Positions 35,143 through 44,750 of a DNA stretch of 64,000 bases are shown piece by piece. The translations under genes and the position numbers were made by a program. The DNA is from Nguyenibacter vanlangensis (GTDB lineage Bacteria > Pseudomonadota > Alphaproteobacteria > Acetobacterales > Acetobacteraceae): the NCBI RefSeq assembly GCF_038719015.1, contig NZ_CP152276.1, positions 2,275,501-2,339,500 of the forward strand, written 5' to 3'. The notes below the pieces were generated by a model, which saw only the letters and a list, made by a program, of their open reading frames with translations, searched no databases and was not told the origin of the DNA. Every line of letters starts with the position of its first letter. Position 1 is the stretch's first letter.

Positions 35143-36864
35143 TTATCCCGGTTGCGACCCGGGCACGTCATAAACACACAGGCGGCCGAAACGGGCCCTG
35201 GGCGCCGGGGCGGCATCCCGAACGCAGCCATCGACCACATAGGACAGACCGTGCCGTGCGGCATAGCGCAGCCGGTCCGTCAGATCGGCCAGGCCCTGGA
35301 CCTCGGCCAGCCGGGTGTGCCATGTCCAGTAATAGGCGGGCGCCCACATCACGGCCGCCCCCGCCGGGCGCGACACCCAGTCCTGCCGGTGCGAAAAATA
35401 CGCAAAGACGGAAAACCCCTCGAAAAGCCGGTCCTGTTCGGCCGATCGCGCGGATGCGACGCCGCCGAGCCCGCGCGACGCGCCCGGCGGGACCAGAAAT
35501 TTGGCGCGTTCGGGCGTGTTCGCCCGCGCCCACTCGCCCAGCGCCTGCCAATCGTCGCGCCGCGCCACAACCGTGCGTTCCCAGGTGACCGCATGATAGA
35601 TGCGCGCCAGGCCGACCAGCGCGACCCCGGCCAGCAGGACCGGCGCCAGGACAGGCCCCCGGGCCATGGACGGCGCCGGCCACCACCACCGCGCCAGCAG
35701 CAGCAGCGGGATCGCCGGCAGCAGGCTTTCCGACGAGCAGGACAAGGCCGCCAGCGACGGCGCCCACAGGCGCCGGTCGGCGGCGCGCGTTGACGATACC
35801 CATCGGACCGCCAGCCCCGCCACCGCGATCGCCGCCAGCAGGTGCACGCTGCTGCCGGCCCGCAGCAGATGCTGGTTCAGCAGCATGCGCGCATGCGTGA
35901 CGAAAGGCAGGACGACCCCGACGCCCCAGACGGCGGCCGCCCCCATTATTGCCTGGGGCAGCAGCGCGCCGGGCACGCGCAGCATGGCGGCCGCGGCCAC
36001 GCCGCAGCAGCAGACGACCAGGAACTTCCCGATCTCCCCCGCCGGGATCGTCCAGATCAGGAAATGATAGGGGAAGAATTCCTCGAGGAAGGAGACGTAA
36101 TCGAACCCGGGCACGGGATGGCCGTAGGGGTCGGCCAATACCGTATGCACCACCGGCGCCGCCGCCACGGCGAACAGCGCCAGCCCCGCCGCCGCCTGCG
36201 CCGCCAGCGCCCGCGCGGCCCACATCCCCCGGCGCCACTGGACCCAGAGGATGACGGCCAGCGGCGCCGCCGTCCAGACCGCCACGAACGCATTGATGAA
36301 GAACGTCACGCCGTTCATGGCGAACGCGGCGGCGACGCGGCGGCGCGCGGCCCAGGCCAGCGACAGCAGCATCGTGCCGTTCGCCAGTTCGGAATGCGTG
36401 AAATAATCGATCAGCAGCCCGCCGTCGCCCGCCTGGGAGTAGCCGCGCAGGATCGTGGACAGGGCGATCAGCGTCACGAACAGGAGCTGCCTGCCCCGGG
36501 ATTCGATCCCCAGCAACGCCGCCCAGGCCAGCATGCCGGCGAACAGCACCAGCCGCGAGAAGATCTGCAGGACGAAGAGCAGCGCATAGACGTCCTGGCC
36601 CCGCACCCGTCCGGCCAGCATCTGCCAGAATCCTGACGCGTAGAAGCGCAGGGTCTGCACGAACGGATCGTCGGCGAATTGCGGCTCGTCATACAGACGG
36701 GCCAGAATCGGAAAATGATAGAGGTTGTTTTCCTGTCCGCCGGCATATCCGGATATCGCCAGCGACAGGAGCGCGCCGAACGAAACGATCGCGAACGATG
36801 CATAATGCCGCAAGGCATATCGTTCATGCGGGATCGCCGTGATCGTGTCGATGCTCGCTTCCAT
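35143..36864 (-). CDS. Large polytopic membrane protein, GT-C-like (DUF6798-like), unknown substrate
   Basis: 573 residues from the ATG at 36864 (GAGG six bases upstream), with about 11-12 helices and a soluble C-terminal part (about 470-573). Early loop residues include YAGGQENNLYHFPILARLYD with acidic residues after helix 1, typical of GT-C folds, and then GYSQAGDGGLLIDYFTHSEL and PVPGFDYVSFLEEFFPYH. The C-terminal soluble part has EWARANTPERAKFLVPPGA, as in membrane glycosyltransferases with a periplasmic domain. I cannot name the sugar. It is probably cotranscribed with the small transporter. Confidence 0.6.
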   Translation of the reverse strand: MEASIDTITAIPHERYALRHYASFAIVSFGALLSLAISGYAGGQENNLYHFPILARLYDEPQFADDPFVQTLRFYASGFWQMLAGRVRGQDVYALLFVLQIFSRLVLFAGMLAWAALLGIESRGRQLLFVTLIALSTILRGYSQAGDGGLLIDYFTHSELANGTMLLSLAWAARRRVAAAFAMNGVTFFINAFVAVWTAAPLAVILWVQWRRGMWAARALAAQAAAGLALFAVAAAPVVHTVLADPYGHPVPGFDYVSFLEEFFPYHFLIWTIPAGEIGKFLVVCCCGVAAAAMLRVPGALLPQAIMGAAAVWGVGVVLPFVTHARMLLNQHLLRAGSSVHLLAAIAVAGLAVRWVSSTRAADRRLWAPSLAALSCSSESLLPAIPLLLLARWWWPAPSMARGPVLAPVLLAGVALVGLARIYHAVTWERTVVARRDDWQALGEWARANTPERAKFLVPPGASRGLGGVASARSAEQDRLFEGFSVFAYFSHRQDWVSRPAGAAVMWAPAYYWTWHTRLAEVQGLADLTDRLRYAARHGLSYVVDGCVRDAAPAPRARFGRLCVYDVPGSQPG

Positions 36865-37101
36865 TTTCACCTCGATCCGATTCGTGCGATCGCAAAAACC
36901 AAAGACGCGGAGCCGCCTTCGCGGTCATCCCGCGACAATCCACAGCGCCAACCCGTTCCCGCACGGAAAGTTTCATCCGCCCCGGCATCGGCCTGGCCGC
37001 GCGAGAGCCACAGCCGTGCAACCCGGCCGCCGTCCGCGCCTTGTTTACGCGGGCATCGGCCGAACGGCCCCACGCGCCGCGCACACGCCAGGAATCCGAT
37101 C

Positions 37102-38523
37102 ATGAAGAAAAAGAACCTTGCCGCCGTTTCCATCGTTCTTTGCGGCACGGCACTGGCATCCGCTGCATTATGGACCCGTCCCGACCGGGCGCTGCGCATC
37201 CTGACGGGCGGCATGGCACATGACATTTGCAGCGAGACATTCGTCAGCCTTGTCGATCCGCGGGAGACCATTGCCGAGCGCCGCACGCCCGGCGGATTGA
37301 TGGGACGGATCGACAAGGCGATGCGCTACGACGTCGACCACGCTCATCAGACCGTCCGTGCCAGTATTCTCGGCGCCTTTTCCAGCCGTGCGATCTATCG
37401 CCCCGGAATCGGCTGCACCCTGGTCTATCCGGGGGAGTCCCTGGCGCCGGTCCGCCTCCCCGGCGTCCAGGCCGACCATCCCGAAGAGAGCGCGCCGGTC
37501 GAGACGGCCAGTCCGGCCCTGCACGCGGCGCTGGATGCCAGCTTCGCCGCCTCCGCGCAGCCGGCCCGTCACCCGGTCAAGGCGGTCGTCATCATGCATG
37601 ATGGGCGGATCATCGCGGAACGCTACGCGCCGGGATATGGCGTCGACACCCCGGTCTTCAGTTTCTCGGTCGCCAAGTCCGTCATGAATGCGCTGGTCGG
37701 CATCCTGGTTCGCGACGGGGCGATCTCGGTCGCGGATGCGGCGCCCATCCCTGCCTGGCATGGCGCCGACGATCCGCGCCATGCCATCACGATCGAGAAT
37801 CTGATGCGCATGGACAGTGGGCTGAACCTGGACGAAGCCGCCGGATGGACGGATCTGCTGCGACCGCGCATCCAGACCATGTTCGCCATTCCCGACCCCT
37901 TCCCCGGCGACATTCAGGCCGGGCTGGTCTCGGCCCCGGGCACGCGCTGGGCCTATAGCAGTGCCACGACGCATATCCTGGCCCGCATCGTGCGCGATGC
38001 CGCAGGGGGCAGCGGCGCGTCCGTCCAGGATTTCGCGTTTCGGGAATTGTTCCTGCCGGTGGGAATGCGCCACGCGACCCTGGAAATGGATGCGACCGGC
38101 ACGCCGGTCGGCGCCAGCGGCGTCCTGGCCTCGGCACGGGACTGGGCGCGGTTCGGCATGCTGTACCTGAATGACGGCATCGTGGACGGCAAGCGCATCC
38201 TGCCCGCGGGATGGGCGCGATTTTCCGCCACGCCGACCCTGAATGCCAACTATGGCGCCGGATGGTGGACCAACCGCCACGCCCCGGCGGCCGCGCCGCC
38301 CGTCGGCATGCCCATCATGGCCGGCGTACCCGACGACACCTATTATGCCATGGGCAAGATGGGCCAGTTCATCGCGATCGTGCCGTCGCGCCGGCTGGTC
38401 GTCGTCTGGCTCAGCCGGTCCGACGCGCCGTTCTTCGGCATCCGGAATTTCGGCAGCCTGGTCGCCTCGGCCGTCGCCACCGTACGGGGCGACGGGCATG
38501 ATGTCGCGGACGATCACGGATAG
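37102..38523 (+). CDS. Serine hydrolase, beta-lactamase/penicillin-binding-like
   Basis: 473 residues from the ATG at 37102 (MKKKNLAAVSIVLCGTALAS), with a signal anchor. The catalytic Ser-Lys pair is in FSFSVAKSVMNAL (SxxK), and the Tyr is in YSSATTHILARIV. A GKMGQF segment may stand in for KTG. The family includes esterases, 6-aminohexanoate-dimer hydrolases and class C beta-lactamases (VVIMHDGRIIAERYAPGYG is typical). It faces the membrane-bound UbiA fusion gene convergently and is divergent from the GT-C-like gene; it could cleave ester or amide groups on the surface glycan. Confidence 0.85.
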   Translation: MKKKNLAAVSIVLCGTALASAALWTRPDRALRILTGGMAHDICSETFVSLVDPRETIAERRTPGGLMGRIDKAMRYDVDHAHQTVRASILGAFSSRAIYRPGIGCTLVYPGESLAPVRLPGVQADHPEESAPVETASPALHAALDASFAASAQPARHPVKAVVIMHDGRIIAERYAPGYGVDTPVFSFSVAKSVMNALVGILVRDGAISVADAAPIPAWHGADDPRHAITIENLMRMDSGLNLDEAAGWTDLLRPRIQTMFAIPDPFPGDIQAGLVSAPGTRWAYSSATTHILARIVRDAAGGSGASVQDFAFRELFLPVGMRHATLEMDATGTPVGASGVLASARDWARFGMLYLNDGIVDGKRILPAGWARFSATPTLNANYGAGWWTNRHAPAAAPPVGMPIMAGVPDDTYYAMGKMGQFIAIVPSRRLVVVWLSRSDAPFFGIRNFGSLVASAVATVRGDGHDVADDHG

Positions 38524-38541
38524 TTCCACGGTTTCAGTGGA

Positions 38542-39981
38542 TCATACGGCAGCCAGGACGATCAGCCCGGCGAAGACCATGGCGATCCGGCTGGTGCGGT
38601 CGCGCAACGCCCAGATGACCGGGTCGTCATGCATGTGGCGCCGGTGCGCGACCATCAGCGCCCGCGCCAGCAGAAACAGCAGTATCGGCGGCAGCAGCCA
38701 CAAAACATCGGGGTGACGATACATCGCCCTTACGGAATCCGATGCGATATACAGCGAAAACACCGTGACCGCATTGCAGCCGCATGCCGCCGCCAGCGAC
38801 GCCAGGACCCCCAGATCGTCCTTGCGATATGCCCGGCTGCTGGATTCCGGCAGGTTCTTGTCCAGCCGCACCAGCAATTCGGTATAACGCTTGACGATCG
38901 CAAGAGACGTGAAGACGAACAGCGAGAATGCCAGGATCCATTCGGACAGGACGATGCCGGTCGCCGCCGCGCCGCCGACCAGCCGGGCGGTGTAGAGCAA
39001 TCCCAGCCCCACGACATCGCCCAACTGCTTGCGTTTCAGCCAGAAGGAATAACAGGTGGTCAGGACGACATAGCCAAGCAGCGTGGCCGAAAAGAGCGCC
39101 GGCAGCATCATGCACAGGGCGACCGCGCACAGCGCGAGCACGGGAATGGCGGCAAGTGCCGCATGAATCGACAGGCGGCCGCTCGCCAGCGGACGATGTC
39201 TTTTCGACGGGTGATGCCGGTCGTCGTCCAGATCGACCAGGTCATTGACCAGATAGATCGCCGAGGCCGTCACGCAGAAGGCCAGGAACGCGGCGATGCT
39301 TTGCAGCAGGCCCGGCACGCCGAACGCATGGGCCGCCAGGACGGGCAGAAAGACCAGCACGTTCTTGGCATATTGGTGTACCCGCAGGGCACGCATCCAT
39401 GTTTTCAGGGATTGTCCCGGCTTTTCCAGAACCGTGACGTTATCGGACGATTTCAGCCTGCGCAGCGAGGCGCCGTCCAGCCCGATCGCCAGCCTGCGGC
39501 GCGCATGGCGCCAGATTTCAAGGTCCTGCCGGTGATTTCCGACATAATCGAAACCCTGCTCGCCGAATGCCTCGATCAGCGCCCGCGCCTTGTTGGCGCC
39601 GCTGAGATTGGTCTGGGTGTCGCTGGCAAAAACGCCCGAGAAACCGCCAAGATGGCCGGATACCGCGTCGGCGTAGCGCGCATTGCTCGCGGTCGCCAGA
39701 TAGACCGGACGCCCGGCGGCACGGGCTTCGTCGATCACCGCCAGCACTGCGTCCTGATATGGCAGGGTCGCGGGGTCGATCTCGACACGTCCCGCCAGGT
39801 CCTGTTTCAACTGCGCCTTGCCGCGCCACAGCGACGAGAACAGCGCGGGCAGGGAGCTGATCTCTCGCCCGACGCAACTGAAAAAGGATTCGATCAACAG
39901 ATCCGAGGCAATCAACGTGCCGTCGAGATCAACAACCAACGGATATCGCGTTTCATGAATCAGCGCCGCCGACGTATCCAT
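38542..39981 (-). CDS. HAD-UbiA fusion, probable polyprenyl-phosphate phosphoribosyltransferase
   Basis: 479 residues from the ATG at 39981, with GAGG upstream (a TTG at 39993 is possible). Residues about 1-190 are a HAD phosphatase-like domain (YPLVVDLDGTLIASDLL). The rest is a UbiA prenyltransferase with about nine helices: RVHQYAKNVLVFLPVLAAHA, the Mg-binding YLVNDLVDLDDDRHHP (NDxxD) and KRKQLGDVVGLGLLYTARLV. This architecture is that of DPPR synthases, which join PRPP to decaprenyl phosphate on the way to decaprenylphosphoryl-arabinose or ribose. A PAP2 gene and GT-C genes are nearby; the epimerase genes are not in the window. Confidence 0.85.
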   Translation of the reverse strand: MDTSAALIHETRYPLVVDLDGTLIASDLLIESFFSCVGREISSLPALFSSLWRGKAQLKQDLAGRVEIDPATLPYQDAVLAVIDEARAAGRPVYLATASNARYADAVSGHLGGFSGVFASDTQTNLSGANKARALIEAFGEQGFDYVGNHRQDLEIWRHARRRLAIGLDGASLRRLKSSDNVTVLEKPGQSLKTWMRALRVHQYAKNVLVFLPVLAAHAFGVPGLLQSIAAFLAFCVTASAIYLVNDLVDLDDDRHHPSKRHRPLASGRLSIHAALAAIPVLALCAVALCMMLPALFSATLLGYVVLTTCYSFWLKRKQLGDVVGLGLLYTARLVGGAAATGIVLSEWILAFSLFVFTSLAIVKRYTELLVRLDKNLPESSSRAYRKDDLGVLASLAAACGCNAVTVFSLYIASDSVRAMYRHPDVLWLLPPILLFLLARALMVAHRRHMHDDPVIWALRDRTSRIAMVFAGLIVLAAV

Positions 39982-40475
39982 CTCTCGCCTCAATATATAT
40001 TATGAAATATCTTTTTAATTTTTGAAATAATCCGGAAATTCTTCAATTTATATTGTTCTTTATATTTTCCCGCGTCTTCAGGAACGCGATGCGATAAAAA
40101 GCGCCCTTCGCCGCCCGCGACGTACGATGCCCGGCAAATCCGAACAGCGCATCGTCGGCAAGGCCGTCGCCGGCACCGCAGGTCAGAGCGTCATCCGACC
40201 GGGCAGGATCAGCGGTCGGATAAGGATGTCCATGAGAATAATAAGCTAGGTTTTTTGACGTAATTCTGTGTCCGGCCGGCCGCCCGCGTCCGATGACCGA
40301 TTTTCCGACATCCGGCACATCGGATGTTAATTTTTCGCTCACCGATCGTTAACGTCCGACCGGAAGAGCAACATTCCGCGGCGGCCAAAGTTGCGGACCG
40401 CCGACGAAATTTTACCTCGATTTTCTTTTCACGTTTTTCTTTATAGTACGTTTGGGCGCGGACGATCCGCGCCCG
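39982..40475. other. AT-rich intergenic region
   Basis: About 490 bp between two minus-strand genes. Both ends (about 39990-40070 and 40410-40450) are AT-rich; I see no supported gene. A 9-bp perfect hairpin lies at 40454-40474 next to the aldo/keto reductase stop. The region marks the right edge of the glycan region. Confidence 0.55.
40454..40474 (-). terminator. Hairpin after the aldo/keto reductase gene
   Basis: GGGCGCGGA cga TCCGCGCCC, a 9-bp perfect stem, adjacent to the stop at 40476. No U-run follows on the minus strand, so it may be a partial terminator. Confidence 0.5.
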
Positions 40476-41495
40476 TCACCCCAGATCGCGCCACAGATCG
40501 ATCCCGCCCTCGTGCGCATAGCGATCGATCAGGGTCAGTTCCGCATCGCTGAATGCCAGCCCGTTCAGCGCGTCCAGCGAGTCATCCAGTTGCGCGACGT
40601 TGCGCGCGCCGATCAGCGCCGACGTCACGCGCGGATCGCGCAGCACCCAGGCGATGGCCATCTGCGCCAGGCTCTGCCCTCGCGCGCGCGCAATGTCGTT
40701 CAGCGCGCGGACATGGGCCAGATTGCCCTCGGTCAGCATCGCGGCGGTAAAGGAATCGCCCGCCGCCGCGCGGGAATCGGCCGGCACGCCGTTCAGATAT
40801 TTGTTCGTCAGCAACCCTTGCGCCAGCGGCGAGAAGGCGATGCAGCCCACCCCCAGCTCGGCCAGCGTGTCCAGCAATGCGGTCTCGACCCAACGGTTCA
40901 GCATCGAGTACGAGGGCTGGTGGATCAGCAGCGGGACGCCTTCGGCCCGCAGGATCTCGGCCGCCTGGCGGGTCCGTTCGGGTCCATAGGAGGAAATGCC
41001 GACATAGAGCGCCTTGCCCTGGCGATGCATCTGCACCAGCGCGCCCATCGTCTCTTCCAGCGGCACGTCGGGCGTGGGACGGTGGGAATAGAAGATGTCG
41101 ACATAATCCAGGCCCATGCGGCGCAGGCTCTGGTCGAGCGAGGCCAGCAGGTATTTGCGCGACCCGCCGGCACCGTAGGGACCGGGCCACATGTCCCAGC
41201 CGGCCTTGGACGAAATGATCATCTCGTCGCGATGCGCCGTGAAATCCTTCCTGAGGATCGTGCCGAAATTCTCCTCGGCCGAGCCGTAGGGCGGGCCGTA
41301 ATTATTGGCCAGGTCGAAATGCGTCACGCCCCGGTCGAAGGCCCGGCGGATCACCGCGCGTCCGGTCTCGAAGACGTCGATACCGCCGAAATTATGCCAA
41401 AGCCCCAGCGAGATCGGCGGCAGATCCAGCCCCGACCGGCCGCAGCGGCGGAAGGTCGCGGATCGATAGCGTTCGGGATTGGGTGTCCAAGTCAT
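40476..41495 (-). CDS. Aldo/keto reductase, YghZ (L-glyceraldehyde 3-phosphate reductase)-like
   Basis: 339 residues from the ATG at 41495 (MTWTPNPERYRSATFRRCG) with GGAG upstream. It contains the AKR tetrad: Asp and Tyr in FDLANNYGPPYGSAEE, Lys in IISSKAGW, and His in FYSHRPTPDVPLEE. NADPH-binding segments PLAQGLLTNKYL and ALIGARNVAQLDDSLDAL follow. The length and the initial RYRSATFRRCGRSGLDLP match E. coli YghZ/GprA, which reduces toxic aldehydes such as methylglyoxal. It is likely a monocistronic unit. Confidence 0.92.
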   Translation of the reverse strand: MTWTPNPERYRSATFRRCGRSGLDLPPISLGLWHNFGGIDVFETGRAVIRRAFDRGVTHFDLANNYGPPYGSAEENFGTILRKDFTAHRDEMIISSKAGWDMWPGPYGAGGSRKYLLASLDQSLRRMGLDYVDIFYSHRPTPDVPLEETMGALVQMHRQGKALYVGISSYGPERTRQAAEILRAEGVPLLIHQPSYSMLNRWVETALLDTLAELGVGCIAFSPLAQGLLTNKYLNGVPADSRAAAGDSFTAAMLTEGNLAHVRALNDIARARGQSLAQMAIAWVLRDPRVTSALIGARNVAQLDDSLDALNGLAFSDAELTLIDRYAHEGGIDLWRDLG

Positions 41496-41546
41496 GACAG
41501 GGTCTCCTTCCATGGCGGACGGACGGCATCATGCGCCGCACATCGT

Positions 41547-42983
41547 CTATGCGCAGACATCCGCCTCGCTGTTGCTTTCGGCGTCGAACATCACGACCTT
41601 GTTGCGGCCGCCGGCCTTTGCCAGGTACAACGCGGCGTCGGCCGCGGCAAGCAGCGGACGCAGGCCCGTCAGCCCGTGGCCGGACGCATGCACCATGCCG
41701 ATGCTGATGGTGACGAAGATCGCAGCACCGCCATCGGTCGTGATCTCCAGCGTTTCGACCCGATGGCGCAGCCGCTCGGCCAGGCTGCGCGCGTCCTGCG
41801 GAGCGATATCGAACAGGGTGATGGCGAATTCCTCGCCGCCCATCCGCCCGAACAGGTCGGTGTGGCGCAATTCGCCGGCGATCGCGCGGGTGACCTCGAC
41901 CAGCACCACGTCGCCGGCGAAATGTCCCATCCCGTCATTGATCTGCTTGAACAGGTCGAGATCGAGCATCATCACCGCGACCCCCTTGAATGACGCGGAT
42001 ATCGGACGCAGCAGCGCCTCCTCGCTCAGTTCCAGGTAGGTCCGCCGGGCCAGCGCGCTGGTCAGGCTGTCCCACGCGACGGCGCGATGCAGTTGCGCGA
42101 TCAATTGCCGCTGCCGCTCCATGATCGTCGATACCGTCAGCGGCCCCAGCACCATCAGCGTCAGCCCCAGGCGGAACGACGTCGTGACCAGGGTATGGCT
42201 GTAGACGTGCGGAATGACGATCAATCCCTCGACCTGCAGGGTGGTGATCGCCGTGTTGAACGCCACCACGACCAGGCTCATGGGAAAGATCGGATAGGCC
42301 AGCGCGCACCACAGCAGGGCCGGCACCGGAAAGGCGATGGCGCCCGGACCGCCCAGCAGGACCATCAGCCCGACCGACAGCGCCAATGTCAGCAGCGGCC
42401 CCACATGCCGGACATGGCGCCATCCGGGCGTCCAGGACAGCCGCCTGCGCTCGCCCAGCCATCTCTGCCCGGCCAGGCAGACCGTCAGCAGGATGACATA
42501 GCGGTTGCATTCCGTGCTGAACCAGACGGCGAAACCGGCCCAGGCCGGCCGGTTGAACATCATGGTGGACAGGCCCGACCCGACCAGCGCCGCAGCGCCC
42601 GCCGCGCAGGCGCAGACCACGAACAGGTACAGCATGGCCGATGCCTGGTCCATGCGCCGGCGTTCCGCCCCCATGGCGCGGTACAGGACGTACCCGGTGG
42701 CGACCCCCGCCATATTGGCGGCCGTCAGCCAGACATTGACCAGCAGCGTGTCCCCGGCCAGGCCGTCCGCCAGCAGATAGGCCGCCACCGCCGCCAGCCA
42801 GCTTCCGGGACGGGCAAGGGTGGGAAAGGCGATGAACAACCCCAGCAGCAGCGCATTGGCCGGCCAGCTTTCCGCCAGCAATCCGAACGGGCGCGTCAGG
42901 ACGCCGAACATGGCGGCGGCGAACACCGCAAGTCCGACCACGCCGGCTGCCAGCAGGGGGCCAATCGTCCGTTCACGCATCAT
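41547..42983 (-). CDS. Membrane diguanylate cyclase (MASE1-like GGDEF protein)
   Basis: 478 residues from the ATG at 42983 (MMRERTIGPLLAAGVVGLAV). About eight helices form a MASE1-like sensory membrane domain (residues about 1-290). The cyclase follows, with LTSALARRTYLELSEEA, the substrate region MMLDLDLFKQINDGMGHFAG, an inhibitory-site RxxD (RHTD) five residues before the active loop GGEEFAITLFD, and ADAALYLAKAGGRN. GGEEF is a functional variant. It should make c-di-GMP, opposing the EAL protein at 6448 in the same window. An upstream extension of the open frame is not coding. Confidence 0.9.
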   Translation of the reverse strand: MMRERTIGPLLAAGVVGLAVFAAAMFGVLTRPFGLLAESWPANALLLGLFIAFPTLARPGSWLAAVAAYLLADGLAGDTLLVNVWLTAANMAGVATGYVLYRAMGAERRRMDQASAMLYLFVVCACAAGAAALVGSGLSTMMFNRPAWAGFAVWFSTECNRYVILLTVCLAGQRWLGERRRLSWTPGWRHVRHVGPLLTLALSVGLMVLLGGPGAIAFPVPALLWCALAYPIFPMSLVVVAFNTAITTLQVEGLIVIPHVYSHTLVTTSFRLGLTLMVLGPLTVSTIMERQRQLIAQLHRAVAWDSLTSALARRTYLELSEEALLRPISASFKGVAVMMLDLDLFKQINDGMGHFAGDVVLVEVTRAIAGELRHTDLFGRMGGEEFAITLFDIAPQDARSLAERLRHRVETLEITTDGGAAIFVTISIGMVHASGHGLTGLRPLLAAADAALYLAKAGGRNKVVMFDAESNSEADVCA

Positions 42984-43039
42984 CTTCCAGCCGCAGCGAT
43001 TATCGCCAGCCCTTATACAGGCATTTGCGTCAAAAAGCT

Positions 43040-44383
43040 TCAGCGATGCGGCGCGCCGGTCACCCGCCAGACGACGTTGCCCACGTCGTCGGCCACCAGC
43101 AGCGCCCCCTGGCCGTCCAGCGCCAGCCCCACCGGCCGGCCATGGACATGGTCGGTATCGGGCGTCAGGAAGCCGGTCAGCGCGTCGCGCGGCGGTCCGG
43201 CGGGATGGCCGTCGGCGAAGGGCACGTACAGCACCTTGTACCCGCTCTTGGGCGCGCGGTTCCACGATCCGTGCTGCGCGACGAACAGGCCGCTGCGCCA
43301 GGATTCGGGCAGCGAACTGGCCTGCGAGAACACAATGCCCAGCGACGCCGTGTGCGGTCCCAGCGCATAATCGGGCGCGATCGCCCTGGCGACCAGGTCG
43401 GGCCGCTGCGGCCGGACGCGCACATCGACATGCTGCCCGTAATAGCTGTAGGGCCAGCCATAGAACGCCCCCTCCTTCACCGAGGTGACATAGTCGGGGA
43501 CCAGGTCGCTGCCGATCTCGTCTCGTTCGTTCACCGCCGTCCACAGGGCGCCGGTCTGCGGCTCCCACGCCAGGCCGTTGGGGTTGCGCAGTCCGGTGGC
43601 GAAGGGGCGCAGCGCACCGGTGGCGATGTCGAACCGGTCGATGCGCGCGCGCCCCTCTTCCATCGCCATGCCGTTGTCGGCGACATTGCTGTTGGACCCG
43701 ACCGTGACATACAGCGTCCGGCCGTCCGGGCTGGCCAGCACGTTCTTGGTCCAGTGATGGTTATAGCCCGCCGGCAGGTCCGCCACCTTCGTTCCCGGAC
43801 CGTCGATATGCGTCGCCCCCGGATGATAGGCGAAGCGCATCAGCGCGTCGGCATCGGCGACATAGAGCGCATCGCCGACCAGGGCCATGCCGAACGGCGA
43901 ATAGAGATGGTCCAGGAACACGCTGCGCTGGTCCGCGACGCCGTCGCCGTCGGTGTCGCGCAGCAGGACGATGCGGTTCGGGCTTTTCTCGCCCGCGCCG
44001 ACCGCCCCCATGACGAACCGTGCGATGCGGTTCTTCAGCGTGCGGATATCGGTACCGGGCGAGTTGGTTTCCGCGACCAGGATATCGCCGTTCGGCAGCT
44101 TGTACAGCCACCGCGGATGGTCCAGCCCGGTGGCGAAGGGCCGCACCGCCAGGCCGGGCGCCGCGACGGGCGCCTCGGCGCCGTGCCAGCCGACCGGGGT
44201 CGCGATATTGACGGTCGGCAGGAAGGTGGGATCGGGCGCGGGCAGCACCGGATGCGGGCCGGTACCGGCCGCGACCGTCTGCGTCGCCTGTTCGGGATGC
44301 AGCGCCAGCCGATAACAGCCGGCAGTCAGCAGCGCGAGCAGGACGGCACCGCCCAGCAGCAGCCGGGTAGGAGGGCGTTTCAT
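43040..44383 (-). CDS. PQQ-type sugar dehydrogenase lipoprotein (sorbosone dehydrogenase family)
   Basis: 447 residues from the ATG at 44383. It is a lipoprotein: [20 protein letters not shown]. The beta-propeller follows, with [83 protein letters not shown] and [10 protein letters not shown], all typical of the PQQ-dependent soluble glucose/sorbosone dehydrogenase family. Acetic acid bacteria use such enzymes at the outer face of the membrane to oxidise sugars incompletely. The substrate is not certain. It is divergent from a phosphoesterase gene. Confidence 0.9.
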   Translation of the reverse strand: MKRPPTRLLLGGAVLLALLTAGCYRLALHPEQATQTVAAGTGPHPVLPAPDPTFLPTVNIATPVGWHGAEAPVAAPGLAVRPFATGLDHPRWLYKLPNGDILVAETNSPGTDIRTLKNRIARFVMGAVGAGEKSPNRIVLLRDTDGDGVADQRSVFLDHLYSPFGMALVGDALYVADADALMRFAYHPGATHIDGPGTKVADLPAGYNHHWTKNVLASPDGRTLYVTVGSNSNVADNGMAMEEGRARIDRFDIATGALRPFATGLRNPNGLAWEPQTGALWTAVNERDEIGSDLVPDYVTSVKEGAFYGWPYSYYGQHVDVRVRPQRPDLVARAIAPDYALGPHTASLGIVFSQASSLPESWRSGLFVAQHGSWNRAPKSGYKVLYVPFADGHPAGPPRDALTGFLTPDTDHVHGRPVGLALDGQGALLVADDVGNVVWRVTGAPHR

Positions 44384-44750
44384 GGCGAACCTCGACGGGC
44401 GGAAGGCCCCGCGGGCTGGCCCGGACCGTCCGGCCCGGCCAAGGGGCCGAATGGAGAGAATCAACGAAAACAAGGCGTGCCCCGAATGTCAGCCCAATCC
44501 CCGCCGCCACGCAACCGCGCCCGCCCGTCATTCAAACCGGCCAATGTCCCGCCTTCGCAATCCGCGGGCGCATCCCGGCGATCGGGATCCTTCTAAGCCA
44601 TTGTTTTATAAAACATCTCCGGCGGACGAACCGCCTGTCATCCTATCACAATAATTTGAGACGATTTGCCCAACATCGGGGCACAGGCCGCCCGTGCCCT
44701 TGCGGCCGGCCATCCAGCGGGTTGTAATGGCGGGAAATATTTCGGAGACC
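44384..44750. other. Divergent intergenic region with a palindrome
   Basis: 367 bp between the PQQ-type dehydrogenase gene and the phosphoesterase gene. It contains the perfect 14-bp palindrome TGTTTTATAAAACA (44602-44615), a possible operator for both genes, and AT-rich sequence at about 44585-44660. A lone TGTCAT half-site at 44636-44641 does not form a proper PHO box. No gene seen. Confidence 0.55.

Noticed and set aside
40043..40342. A 99-residue minus-strand open frame between the UbiA and aldo/keto reductase genes
   Set aside because: No ribosome-binding site or recognisable motif, and an ending in AT-rich DNA; not enough to call a gene.
44635..44650. CTGTCATCCTATCACA upstream of the secreted phosphoesterase as a PHO box
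   Set aside because: The second half-site is at the wrong spacing (8 in place of 11 bp), so only one half-site is credible.
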